Positions 56,050 through 64,000 of a DNA stretch of 64,000 nucleotides are shown here, in pieces. This DNA is from Eisenbergiella porci (GTDB lineage: Bacteria; Bacillota; Clostridia; Lachnospirales; Lachnospiraceae): positions 124,001-188,000 of the forward strand of contig NZ_VUMI01000003.1 of the NCBI RefSeq assembly GCF_009696275.1, read 5' to 3'. The translations under genes and the position numbers were made by a program. The stretch's first letter is position 1, and every line of letters starts with the position of its first letter. The notes beneath the pieces are model-generated. The model ran no database searches. It was not told the origin of the DNA and was given only the letters and a program-made list of their open reading frames with translations.

Positions 56050-56132
56050 CCTCTGTCCCCCTGTGTCCGTATTTAAAGCGGCTTTTTTATCTATTGTACT
56101 TCCGGACACATGCTTCGTAAAGGATAAACCGA

Positions 56133-57023
56133 TTATTTTTCAGTCTTCCTTTCTTCTGGTCCGCCCGCTTCGTCTGCCAGTTCTTCCGGGCTGATATGAG
56201 AAAAATATTCCTTCATGGCCGCTTCCATAAACTCGGAAGCTCCCGCCCCATAAAGCGCATCATTTTCTTCCTTAATTCCATGTCCCGTATAAAATCCGCT
56301 TTCCACAAGCTTCTTCCAGCCCTGTTTATTCACCCGTCCCTGCGTATGCTCCATCAGCTCCCTGACAATGGCCTGTACTTCTTCGGATCTGGCATCCCGG
56401 GTTAAATCCCCGGTAAGCTTCCTGTAAAGCGCATTGGTTTTCTGTGTCCAGGCATCGTTTATGATATCCGGGATTTTATTCAGCCCTTCCTCAATCACTC
56501 TGGTATAATTTTCAGTGCTGCCATAATATTTGACGGCAAGCTCACCCACCCTCTGTTCATCCGCTTTTACCTTATTTATTAGCCTTTCATAGTTTTCCAC
56601 ACTTCCCCATACCCTGATTACTTCCTCTTCATTTTGCTGTTTAAAATTCTCCATCAGTTCGAAATATTCGGTCAAATCAAATGCGTCAAAGCTCATGCAG
56701 TCTTCCCCCTTCTCCAGCTTATCCAAAAGCTTCAGCAGCCTGGTCAGCCTGTTCCTCTTTGCCCGGATCATTTTTTTCTGTTTCCGGAATACCTCCTGCT
56801 TGTCATACTCCGGATTTTCCATAATTTCTTTGATTTCCTTCAGCCGGAAATCCAGTTCCCGAAAAAACAGAATCTGTTGCAGCCGTTCAAGGGCGGCTTC
56901 ATCATACATCCGGTAGCCTGCATCGGTAACAGCCGCCGGCTTCAGTAAATCAATTTCATCGTAATACTGCAAGGTTCTGACACTCACCCCTGTCAGCTGG
57001 GCCACCTGGCTTATTGTTTTCAT
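56133..57023 (-). CDS. MerR-family regulator with TipAS-like antibiotic-recognition domain
   Basis: 296 aa from ATG 57023 after AGGAGGG. The MerR DNA-binding half is MKTISQVAQLTGVSVRTLQYYDEIDLLKPAAVTDAGYRMYDE. A long coiled coil (EIMENPEYDKQEVFRKQKKMIRAKRNRLTRLLKLLDKLE) precedes the helical TipAS domain (WGSVENYERLINKVKADEQRVGELAVKYY ... ISPEELADEA). TipA-type regulators respond to thiopeptides and other drugs. The target is probably autoregulation or a distant transporter. Confidence 0.92.
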   Translation of the reverse strand: MKTISQVAQLTGVSVRTLQYYDEIDLLKPAAVTDAGYRMYDEAALERLQQILFFRELDFRLKEIKEIMENPEYDKQEVFRKQKKMIRAKRNRLTRLLKLLDKLEKGEDCMSFDAFDLTEYFELMENFKQQNEEEVIRVWGSVENYERLINKVKADEQRVGELAVKYYGSTENYTRVIEEGLNKIPDIINDAWTQKTNALYRKLTGDLTRDARSEEVQAIVRELMEHTQGRVNKQGWKKLVESGFYTGHGIKEENDALYGAGASEFMEAAMKEYFSHISPEELADEAGGPEERKTEK

Positions 57024-57279
57024 TTGAATCCCTCCTGAATACCGCAATCCTGCCCGGGCATCCGTCTGCATTCAGAATGCCTGATAAGTGATACGGCTTA
57101 TGCATATATCTATCCTACATCATCACGCTGCGTGAGAGTCAAGGTTTTTCGCATGAATACTTTTCCAGGAGGTTCCCGTTCAACCTGTGACCAAACTGTA
57201 ACTGCCCCCGACCATTCAAAATTCCTGCGCAATGGACCGGATGCACGCTAACGCTATGTATTCCGCCGAATACCGGCGC

Positions 57280-59487
57280 CTACGCCGTCCGCCTCCTTTT
57301 ATACGCTGCAAAATGCACCAAATCCGAAATCATTTTATGCAGCTGTTCCATGATTTCCCCGCATACTCCGCCGCCGGTATCGAAGCTTTCCACATACTTT
57401 TCCAGCCATTCCTCACAGATGTGGTCATCAATTTCATTCCGGTAGGCATAGGCAACCACCCCTACCAGCGCCGGCAGGTTACCCTGTTCTAAAAGCCGGG
57501 AGTTATTGTTTACATTCAGCGTCCAGTCACTCAAGGCCGCCAGATACAGCAGGGTATCGTCCATTTCTTCTTCTCCCGGTGCGCCTGCGTTCAGAATTTT
57601 CTGAACCTCCCTGTCGGAGAAGCCCTTTTTCCCGGAAACTACCATGAGCGACTGGATCGCAAGCTTTACCTGTTCCTTTTCCGGCTGCACTCTGATTACC
57701 TTCACGATATCGCTTTGGTTGAATTCTCCGATAAAGCTTTGCAGCCTTGCGTTCTTCACCACGAACTTCTCCACGGTCTCCTCACGTGTGATATGCAAAA
57801 ATTCATCCATCAGCGATTCCAGCAGATTCATTTTCTGATGTACGATATTTTTATCCTTTGTTGATTTTTCGTTCAGGTCATCGAAAGAAACGCCGCCCAC
57901 CTTCCTGCCATGCAGCCTGTCTTTGAACTCCTTCATAAACCGGATAAAGCATTCATCCTCCATTCCCGCCCTGGTAAAACGGCGGAACAGGCCGAACCAC
58001 AGGAAGGAATCCCTGGAATTGAACATTTCCGCTGTTTCCTGCGTTATTACCTCATCCAGCCTGTCTATATATTCCTCAAAAATGTTGAAGTGGATCACTT
58101 TTGCATTTTCCTTTAAATATGTGCAGATATCCTCATTTTTCTTCTTCCAGTCCCCGGGAAAATTGATCGCCATCACACTTTCCGTAATCACCCTGTCCAT
58201 TGTACCGTTTGTAAACTCCGAAATCCTGTAATTTCCCTTATCCCTGAAAAACGGTTTCCCGGCTATGGCCTTTGCGATCCTTGCATACTGCTCTCCCAGG
58301 TGCGTAATCCCCTTCTGCGCCACCGACATGGGCTTGGATGCGTTATATCTCCTGATATGGTATTCAATATCCTCATTGCTGCAATTTAAATACTGCGTCA
58401 CCTCAAAGTTGTATTCATTAAAATTCTGCTGTAATTTTTCCGGCAGATCCGCATAGCATTTGCCCCGGATATCGCATTCCTTCACCTCATAGCGGGGCAG
58501 CCCGTTATCATCAAAAATGATGTTCCCCTCCAGATCCCTTGCGGCCGTCTGATATTTAATCTGATATCTTTCCACATTTTTACTGATTCGGAAGCCGTTC
58601 CTCCGGAAGCTCTCCACATTGGAGCAGCGCTGTTTCCCGTCAATCGCCCAGATGATGACCACACCGTCAATTACCTGCTCTGCAAAAACCAGGGGCGGAA
58701 TGGGATTATCCTGTAAAATATCGGAAATCAGATTTCCCTTCATTACGTTGCTCCACTGTTCGGATTCCCTTTGCAAAGGATGATCCAGGCGGATTGAGTA
58801 ATCATACATTCTCTGGATGATGGCATACACCTGGTAATTTTTTGGTTTGCTTTTCTCGGCTGTCTGAGATATCACTTTATTCATTAATTTTCCCTCCCGC
58901 ACGTTTGCCAGCTCAGGTTCCTTATGTCTGTGAAGGACCCGGCTCCTGTCAAAATTCTTTATTTTCTTCATATTGCTGCTATAGGTATGTTCATTGATAT
59001 GAAGCTGTTCCATAATGTCCGCCTTTGTCAGCCCGTCCAGCTTCATGCGCACGATTTTCTTCTGGACGCCGGACAGCTCTTCCAGGAACTGCCCTATCCA
59101 TGTATTCTGTAAGTCCGGTTCCTTTTTTTCCAGTTCGGCCTCCATATTAAAATCCGATTCCAGCATATCGCCCAGCACGCTTTCCCCATCGCCAACAGGC
59201 GTATCCAGCGAAACGGACTGGGTATCCGTCTTTCTCTTTTCCCTGTTTCTCTTCGTAAATTCGGTCTTGATTCTGTTGAAAAGGCAGGCATATAAAAAAC
59301 CCTCAAAGCTCTGTGTTCCGTCAAAACGCCGCAAGGCACCGGTGAACACTTCATTGGCCAGGGAATAAAAATCATCATAATCCTTTTGCGATATACCGCT
59401 GAACCTGCGTAAAATCCTGTCTACCATACGCCGAAGCTTCCTTGCATTCTGCGTATAATACTCCTCTAATAAATTGTCATTGTCCAT
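57280..59487 (-). CDS. Sigma-70-like protein fused to a DUF262 domain protein
   Basis: 735 aa. Residues 1-185 form a sigma factor: region 2 (DYDDFYSLANEVFTGALRRFDGTQSFEGFLYACLFNRIKTEF) and region 4 HTH (LEELSGVQKKIVRMKLDGLTKADIMEQLHINEHTYSSNMKKIK). From 202 on it is a DUF262/GmrSD-N type protein (MKGNLISDILQDNPIPPLVFAEQ ... WAIDGKQRCSN at 281-290, then TQYLNCSNEDIEYHIRRYNASKPMS). DUF262 proteins are often nucleotide-dependent nucleases or NTPases in defence systems. A strong site GGGAGGG lies 6 bp before Met202 (58884), so a separate 534-aa DUF262 protein may also be made. Promoter with LexA boxes at 59782-59832. Confidence 0.85.
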   Translation of the reverse strand: MDNDNLLEEYYTQNARKLRRMVDRILRRFSGISQKDYDDFYSLANEVFTGALRRFDGTQSFEGFLYACLFNRIKTEFTKRNREKRKTDTQSVSLDTPVGDGESVLGDMLESDFNMEAELEKKEPDLQNTWIGQFLEELSGVQKKIVRMKLDGLTKADIMEQLHINEHTYSSNMKKIKNFDRSRVLHRHKEPELANVREGKLMNKVISQTAEKSKPKNYQVYAIIQRMYDYSIRLDHPLQRESEQWSNVMKGNLISDILQDNPIPPLVFAEQVIDGVVIIWAIDGKQRCSNVESFRRNGFRISKNVERYQIKYQTAARDLEGNIIFDDNGLPRYEVKECDIRGKCYADLPEKLQQNFNEYNFEVTQYLNCSNEDIEYHIRRYNASKPMSVAQKGITHLGEQYARIAKAIAGKPFFRDKGNYRISEFTNGTMDRVITESVMAINFPGDWKKKNEDICTYLKENAKVIHFNIFEEYIDRLDEVITQETAEMFNSRDSFLWFGLFRRFTRAGMEDECFIRFMKEFKDRLHGRKVGGVSFDDLNEKSTKDKNIVHQKMNLLESLMDEFLHITREETVEKFVVKNARLQSFIGEFNQSDIVKVIRVQPEKEQVKLAIQSLMVVSGKKGFSDREVQKILNAGAPGEEEMDDTLLYLAALSDWTLNVNNNSRLLEQGNLPALVGVVAYAYRNEIDDHICEEWLEKYVESFDTGGGVCGEIMEQLHKMISDLVHFAAYKRRRTA

Positions 59488-59639
59488 TTTTTACCTCCCG
59501 CATATCGCAGGCAGGCCTGCGATACCGCATTGATATGAGCGGTTCCTTCCATATGCATTAGGAAAGAACCGTTCTGTCTTCAAAAAAACCAGTTGGGAAA
59601 TTCAGCAGAATCGCTTGACTATACAATATTTATTATGTA

Positions 59640-59766
59640 ATAATGCAGATGTATAGCTTCTGCTGTACTTCATAAGCTTTTTCCCCATTGGGTAAGGCTT
59701 ATGTAATAAGTGCTTAAGGCCAATCCGAGGTGCGCCAACACCGTTTGAGGATTGGTCTTTTTTTAT
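59640..59766 (+). ncRNA. Candidate small RNA with terminator, plus strand
   Basis: Hairpin CATAAGC/GCTTATG (about 59670-59702), enclosing CCC/GGG, is followed by GGCCAATCC ... GGATTGGTC (59719-59757) and a run of seven T, an intrinsic terminator on the plus strand. A -35 like TTGACT (about 59613-59618) is 17 bp before TAATAA. No ORF with a ribosome site lies inside. The alternative is that these stems only structure the minus-strand leader of the sigma-DUF262 gene. Confidence 0.35.
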
Positions 59767-59781
59767 TGCTTTGATAGCTCG

Positions 59782-59832
59782 AGTATACATCGAACATATG
59801 TTCTTGTCAATATTTGTTCGAACGTTTGTTCT
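59782..59832 (-). promoter_or_regulatory. SOS promoter: near-consensus -35/-10 with two LexA boxes
   Basis: On the minus strand TTGACA (59810-59805) and TATACT (59787-59782) are exactly 17 bp apart. CGAACATATGTTCT (59791-59804) fills the spacer and matches the Firmicute LexA box CGAACRNRYGTTYG in 13 of 14 positions. A second box CGAACGTTTGTTCT lies at 59819-59832, just upstream of the -35. Transcription leads into the sigma-DUF262 gene through a leader of about 285 nt; the boxes may also control the rightward operon. Confidence 0.85.
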
Positions 59833-60129
59833 GTTTTCTATTTCCTATACGCCTTTATATTCTATATGATAATACATTCAGTGTCCCATTAACAGGACTC
59901 AGTAACTTCCTTTCCTTCTTTCCATAACTGTATCAGTTCAGCCTCCCTTGCTGTGAACCGCTCCTTTTATTTTCAAACGGAGAAATAAAGTATGTTCCCA
60001 CTAAAAGTCACCCCACCGCCGTGAACCGCGGGATATTTGACTCTCGCGGCAGTCGTCAAACGGATGCACAAGTACATCCACTTGGCTCGTTACTCGCGGA
60101 AAATGCATTTTTCAAAAGGAGGCAAAAGC

Positions 60130-60351
60130 ATGAGCGATATAAAATTACGGATTTTAAAAGAACACATCCAGGCCGGAAGGACGGCATACCACCCGCCCTA
60201 CAGGGACACCCACATTCCCACGCGGGAAGAATTCCACAGGGAATACACCGGCAGCATCCGGCTTTCTGATTTCAGCACGGAACGTCCCGCCGCCTACACC
60301 ATTGATAAAATAGCCGGCGCGCACAGGCGTTTCCGGGAGCAGACCAGATAA
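60130..60351 (+). CDS. Small basic protein, first gene of the polymerase-like operon
   Basis: 73 aa from ATG 60130 after AAAAGGAGG. It reads MSDIKLRILKEHIQAGRTAY, HPPYRDTHIPTREEFHREYT and GSIRLSDFSTERPAAYTIDK, and ends in a basic HRRFREQTR. No membrane segment and no recognised domain; likely a soluble, nucleic-acid- or protein-binding factor. It is 40 bp upstream of the polymerase-like gene and on the same strand, so they are expected to work together. Confidence 0.65.
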   Translation: MSDIKLRILKEHIQAGRTAYHPPYRDTHIPTREEFHREYTGSIRLSDFSTERPAAYTIDKIAGAHRRFREQTR

Positions 60352-60391
60352 ATCCCGGCACGCACAACCCGTCAATTTTTTTTCAGAAGGA

Positions 60392-63196
60392 GTGATTATC
60401 ATAAACGAAACAGGAATTAAAATTCTCAATATTAAAGCAGGAACTCTGTATGGCTATAATCTTGGCATCAGAGACAGATACGACTATACCACCGGCGTCC
60501 TGAACCACAGTCTGTTCCGGATTTTTCTGCAAAACCACGGCATGAAGCTGTATAAGGACAGGCTGACGAGGGATATTATCTGCCTGGATTTTGACTTCGG
60601 CTCCCGTTCCTATGAGGAAGAAATAAAACATCTGGGCAGCCTGCTTGCCAAGGAAGCCGATGAGGAGGGCCGGGAAAAATTACGCCAAATCATCGAAAAA
60701 GTGAACCAGAACAAACATAAATACTGTAAAAAAAGTAAGGATGAAATACGGGAGCTTTTTTACAAAGACGGCGTATCCGTCACCTATACCGCCAGGGACA
60801 GGCAGGGAAATATGACAGGGGAGGAACGCATCCATTACAGGATGCTTTACCGGAACAGCGCAAAAGCCAAGCTGGGACAGGTCATGTTTATCAACGAAAC
60901 ACTGTATGACGCCGCCTATGACTGGATGACCATGGGGCTTGGCAGGCGGATGCCCCTTGAAAATGCGAAAATCGTGGAGCTGTCCGCCTATGCCCCGCTC
61001 ACGACAAGCACCATCCTGGACACATTTTCCATCCCGGTGGAGGATATCCTGATTTTAAAGGATCAGGACAGCTTTTTTACCACCATGGCCAATGTGGTGC
61101 GGGCAGAGGAATACGAAGGAACCCGGCGGGTCATCGATGAAGAAGGTACGGAAAAGGCCAGGCAGCGCGCGCTGGAAAAAGGGCTTTTGGATTTGCAGGG
61201 AAATCCCCTCTATAATAAGGTATACAAAAAAATACCCGCCGTAAAAAAAAGATGCATTGTATCCCGCGAAGAGACAGAGGTAAAAAACACCATGTGGGAC
61301 GGCATGGCCCTGATAGAGGACTCCTGTCTTCCCGCCTGGGTCAACGGCATGGCGCTTCTGCGCAATCATTTTTTTAAGGCATGCGGCTTCAGGGGACGGA
61401 TCCAACAGTTTATGCAGGACTGGTGCGAGGAGAAGGGCATCGACTTTCAGACCTGGAAGCTACAGGATATGTTCGGCGAATGGCATCTTGCAAAGGATAT
61501 AAAAATCATCACCACCGACAACGCGGTAAAATGGCTGAAATTCACGGATTTGATGGGCGCTTCCCCTCTGGACGCCTACCATTACTGGTGTGGCCGGGTC
61601 AATGCCGACGGATCCCTCTTCGGCATCGTAAAAACGGATCACAAAAGCAAGCTGGGCGACGTACAGCAGTTAAGCTACCAGATGCTCAACACCCTGCCCT
61701 GTACCAGGGACGATGTTAAGGCAATCGCACAGTACAGCATGGAATACATAGAAAAGCTGAAGGCTGACGATGAGGAATTCGAAATTTTTCTCCGGAAAAA
61801 TGCCAATGAGGTGAACCACTATGAAATGATGGCGGATTTATACCGCCGGAACCCGGCCTTTGCCAACAGCAAATGGTACCGTTACGAAAAGAGGCAGATT
61901 ATCAGGGCCTACGTCAATAAAATAAGAAGCGGCAAGGTGATGGTCAATGGAGATAACCTTACCATTTGCAGCAATCCCTACGCGCTGCTTTTATATGCGG
62001 CAGGCGGCGACTGGATGCAGGATCCCACGCTTATGCAGGAGCCGGGCACGGTGCAGTGCTATACCGGCAGATTTGCAGACGGCGAATACCTCTGCGCCTT
62101 CCGTTCCCCCCATAATTCACCGAACAACGTCTGCTATCTCCATAACCGCCGCAGTCCTGAAATGGAAAAATATTTCCCCTTCAGCGACAACATCATCGTA
62201 GTGAACTGCATCGGCACAGATATCCAGGACCGGGGAAACGGCCTGGACCATGACTCCGATTTTTTCTTCGTCACCAATCACCCCACCTTCGTAAAATACG
62301 CGGGAATCTGCTATGAGCAATACCCGACCATCGTAAACCGGCTGAAGGAAAGCGGCGTCACCTATCGCAATACGCCCCTGGAATACGCCCGGATGGACAA
62401 CAAGTTCGCCCTGTCCAGACGCGGCATCGGGGAGTCCAGCAATCTGGCCCAGCTGGCCCTCACCTACTACTGGACCACGCCCGCTCCCGAGCTTTATGAC
62501 AGCTTCGTGATCCTGTCTGTGCTGGCCCAGGTAATTATTGACGGCTGCAAGCGGGAATACGAGGTGGACGCCCTGTCTGAAATCGAACGCATCAGGGCCA
62601 TGGAATGCATGAATCCCAGGCTTCATGAGGAGAGGAAGGACTTTCCGTTATTTATGAAATATGTCAAAACAATCCCCGCCGCCAAAAACGGCAAAGATAT
62701 TCCTTATGAAGAAATCCGTGATAAAAAGATGAAAATCAATGACCGGATCAACCATAAGCTTGTCTGTCCCATGAACTGGCTTCAGGAATGCCTGGACAGA
62801 ATCCAGGGCGCCAGCCAGGAAAACGCCCTCCCCACCAGACAGTTCGTCCTGCATCTGGAGGGAAAGGCAAACGACAGGCAGATCAGCAAAATACAACAGC
62901 TGGTCAGCACCTATGACAGCTTCATTAAAATGAACCACAACCGGTTTGAGGAGGAGGATTTCCTTGTGGAATTCGAAGAAACCACCAATGCCTTCCTTTC
63001 CTCCATGGGTAAAATAAAAATCGGCAATCCCAAAACCATCAACCGCCTGATTGAAATTGCCATGGATATTTCAGAGGAAAACAACAATCCCAACTGCAAA
63101 AGGAAATACGGGATTAAATACGGCAGGCGGATGCTGAATACGCTCTACCGGCAGAACAAAGAGGCATTTTTATCGAATTTTAAACCGGCGGATTAA
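60392..63196 (+). CDS. Predicted YonO/QDE-1-type single-subunit RNA polymerase-like protein
   Basis: 934 codons from GTG 60392. The region LCAFRSPHNSPNNVCYLHNR followed by NIIVVNCIGTDIQDRGNGLDHDSDFFFV (D619, D621, D623) parallels the two-barrel polymerase pattern RNPxxHPGDxxx ... GxDxDGDxxxV. That pattern is known from eukaryotic RdRPs and phage YonO; here the second-barrel Gly is Ser (DHDSD). A GIVKTDHKSKLGDVQ segment (411-425) may supply the catalytic lysines. Size equals that of YonO (about 900 aa). AGAAGGAG overlaps the GTG, so an in-frame ATA at 60401, 8 bp downstream, is a possible start. Activity is inferred only. Confidence 0.7.
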   Translation: MIIINETGIKILNIKAGTLYGYNLGIRDRYDYTTGVLNHSLFRIFLQNHGMKLYKDRLTRDIICLDFDFGSRSYEEEIKHLGSLLAKEADEEGREKLRQIIEKVNQNKHKYCKKSKDEIRELFYKDGVSVTYTARDRQGNMTGEERIHYRMLYRNSAKAKLGQVMFINETLYDAAYDWMTMGLGRRMPLENAKIVELSAYAPLTTSTILDTFSIPVEDILILKDQDSFFTTMANVVRAEEYEGTRRVIDEEGTEKARQRALEKGLLDLQGNPLYNKVYKKIPAVKKRCIVSREETEVKNTMWDGMALIEDSCLPAWVNGMALLRNHFFKACGFRGRIQQFMQDWCEEKGIDFQTWKLQDMFGEWHLAKDIKIITTDNAVKWLKFTDLMGASPLDAYHYWCGRVNADGSLFGIVKTDHKSKLGDVQQLSYQMLNTLPCTRDDVKAIAQYSMEYIEKLKADDEEFEIFLRKNANEVNHYEMMADLYRRNPAFANSKWYRYEKRQIIRAYVNKIRSGKVMVNGDNLTICSNPYALLLYAAGGDWMQDPTLMQEPGTVQCYTGRFADGEYLCAFRSPHNSPNNVCYLHNRRSPEMEKYFPFSDNIIVVNCIGTDIQDRGNGLDHDSDFFFVTNHPTFVKYAGICYEQYPTIVNRLKESGVTYRNTPLEYARMDNKFALSRRGIGESSNLAQLALTYYWTTPAPELYDSFVILSVLAQVIIDGCKREYEVDALSEIERIRAMECMNPRLHEERKDFPLFMKYVKTIPAAKNGKDIPYEEIRDKKMKINDRINHKLVCPMNWLQECLDRIQGASQENALPTRQFVLHLEGKANDRQISKIQQLVSTYDSFIKMNHNRFEEEDFLVEFEETTNAFLSSMGKIKIGNPKTINRLIEIAMDISEENNNPNCKRKYGIKYGRRMLNTLYRQNKEAFLSNFKPAD

Positions 63197-63541
63197 TTTT
63201 GCGGAACGGAAAATTTAAAAACCTGTATTTTAAAGCCTCCGGCCAGATAATTTAGCGTGTTTATTATGAGAGAGTAAGCAGGCTCCTGCCTCTTTCAAAC
63301 TGCGCAGAACAGATACGAAATGGCCATTTCTTTTGAAACCAATCTCTTATTGCCGGCTTTTAAGCTTACCATATAGTTTGGCCCACTCCCTTTCAAAGCC
63401 GTCCCTTATGTTCCCATCTTAGCCGGCGCGCACCTATTATATGACGGAATCGGCGCAGGCTATGAGGCTGCATGAAAAATATTACCGTTCCCTCATCATT
63501 TCTTCCCACCAGAACTCTTCTCAGAAGGAGAAAATAACTTT
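63197..63541. other. Intergenic region downstream of the polymerase-like gene
   Basis: About 345 bp with no supported gene. A weak hairpin (GAGAGAG ... CTCTTTC, near 63270-63298) may be a terminator. AGAAGGAG at the right end serves the next gene. Confidence 0.35.
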
Positions 63542-64000
63542 ATGAAAAAATCAATCCTGAACGATATCGGTTTATACAAAACCAGGCTGATATCCACCTT
63601 CATAAACTCTCCTGACATCTGCCGTCTTTTGCTTGAAAAGGATTCCTACACCCAGGACGAAGCGGACAGCCTCCTTTATACCCGGATTTTTCCTTACCTC
63701 CATATAAATACCCAGGCCGATATGAATGCCTGTCTTTGCTTTGAGGTGGACGTTCCGCAGATTCCCACAGGCATGATCAAGGATATGAAAATTATCGTAT
63801 GGTCCTATTGCCGTCTGGAGCAGATGCAGTATGCGAAGGAGGATTATCTTGGAACAAAACCGGATATTCTCGCCGATATGGCCGAGCGGGAGCTGCGTGC
63901 CTCCAACCAGTTCGGCATCGGCCCGCTGCATCTGGAATCGGTAACAAATAACCTGCTGGAAAACCAGTTTTACGGCAGGCAGCTGGTATTTACCGTGCCT
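63542..64000 (+). CDS. Unknown protein, possibly phage-structural, 3' end off the window
   Basis: ATG 63542 after AGAAGGAG, 153 codons without a stop to the window edge. It reads MKKSILNDIGLYKTRLISTF and LLEKDSYTQDEADSLLYTRI, then FPYLHINTQADMNACLCFEV, and ends LENQFYGRQLVFTVP. No domain is identified with confidence. The mix of an N-terminal helical part and a beta-rich part with RELRASNQFGIGPLHLESV is reminiscent of phage connector or tail-completion proteins, which is a guess. It continues the direction of the polymerase-like operon. Confidence 0.55.
   Translation, partial: MKKSILNDIGLYKTRLISTFINSPDICRLLLEKDSYTQDEADSLLYTRIFPYLHINTQADMNACLCFEVDVPQIPTGMIKDMKIIVWSYCRLEQMQYAKEDYLGTKPDILADMAERELRASNQFGIGPLHLESVTNNLLENQFYGRQLVFTVP

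Overview
The window looks like a chromosome segment of a gut Firmicute of the Lachnospiraceae type. The reasons are strong AGGAGG ribosome sites, many AraC/GyrI-type regulators, a class I fructose-bisphosphate aldolase, a GPH sugar symporter beside GH13 and GH2 enzymes, and a Tn916-family conjugative element. No rRNA, tRNA or CRISPR array was seen. The assignment is an inference from gene content.

Layout. 1-1762: a sulfatase running off the left edge and a hotdog thioesterase, both minus. 2147-3905: feoA and the first two thirds of feoB. About 3840-27929: a 24.1 kb integrative conjugative element (ICE) inserted inside the conserved CNGRFPT segment of feoB. The rest of feoB follows at 27929-28663, and precise excision would restore a 727-codon gene. 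The ICE carries a Tn916-type transfer module on the minus strand (homologues of orf23/22, orf21, oriT, orf20/mobT, orf19, ardA, orf17-orf13) and Tn916-type regulators (orf9, orf7, orf8). It uses a large serine recombinase with a small ribbon-helix-helix partner at the right end instead of Int/Xis. Three insertions decorate it: a group II intron splits the coupling-protein gene orf21, an IS91-like element sits between oriT and mobT, and a compact CD-NTase plus SLATT (CBASS-like) pair lies near the recombinase. No tet(M) is present.

28730-57023 is mostly ordinary chromosome. It holds an AraC/GyrI regulator, a membrane-protein/XRE cluster with a split gene, an aldolase, a minus-strand glycan cluster (GPH symporter, GH13 glucosidase, membrane protein, lacZ) interrupted by an 89-bp near-perfect inverted repeat, PadR, an Rpn-type nuclease and a carB without carA. 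After carB comes a patch rich in gene debris: a yjdF riboswitch leading into a yjdF cut off by a GGDEF fragment, a GNAT remnant, an esterase remnant and a frameshifted small gene. The same patch has three more AraC/GyrI regulators, two APH-like phosphotransferases (one with a 36-bp repeat array at its start, one fused to a HAD domain lacking its nucleophile), a two-domain multicopper oxidase, a Nudix hydrolase and a MerR/TipAS regulator.

57280-64000 is the most unusual part. A sigma-70-like domain is fused to a DUF262 protein that has its own internal start site. It is transcribed leftward from a near-consensus promoter that contains a LexA box. Divergent from it is a rightward operon: a 73-aa protein, a 934-codon protein whose D-x-D-x-D motif and surroundings resemble YonO/QDE-1-type single-chain RNA polymerases, and an unknown gene cut by the window edge. 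I infer an SOS-controlled, phage-derived system built around a predicted two-barrel polymerase.
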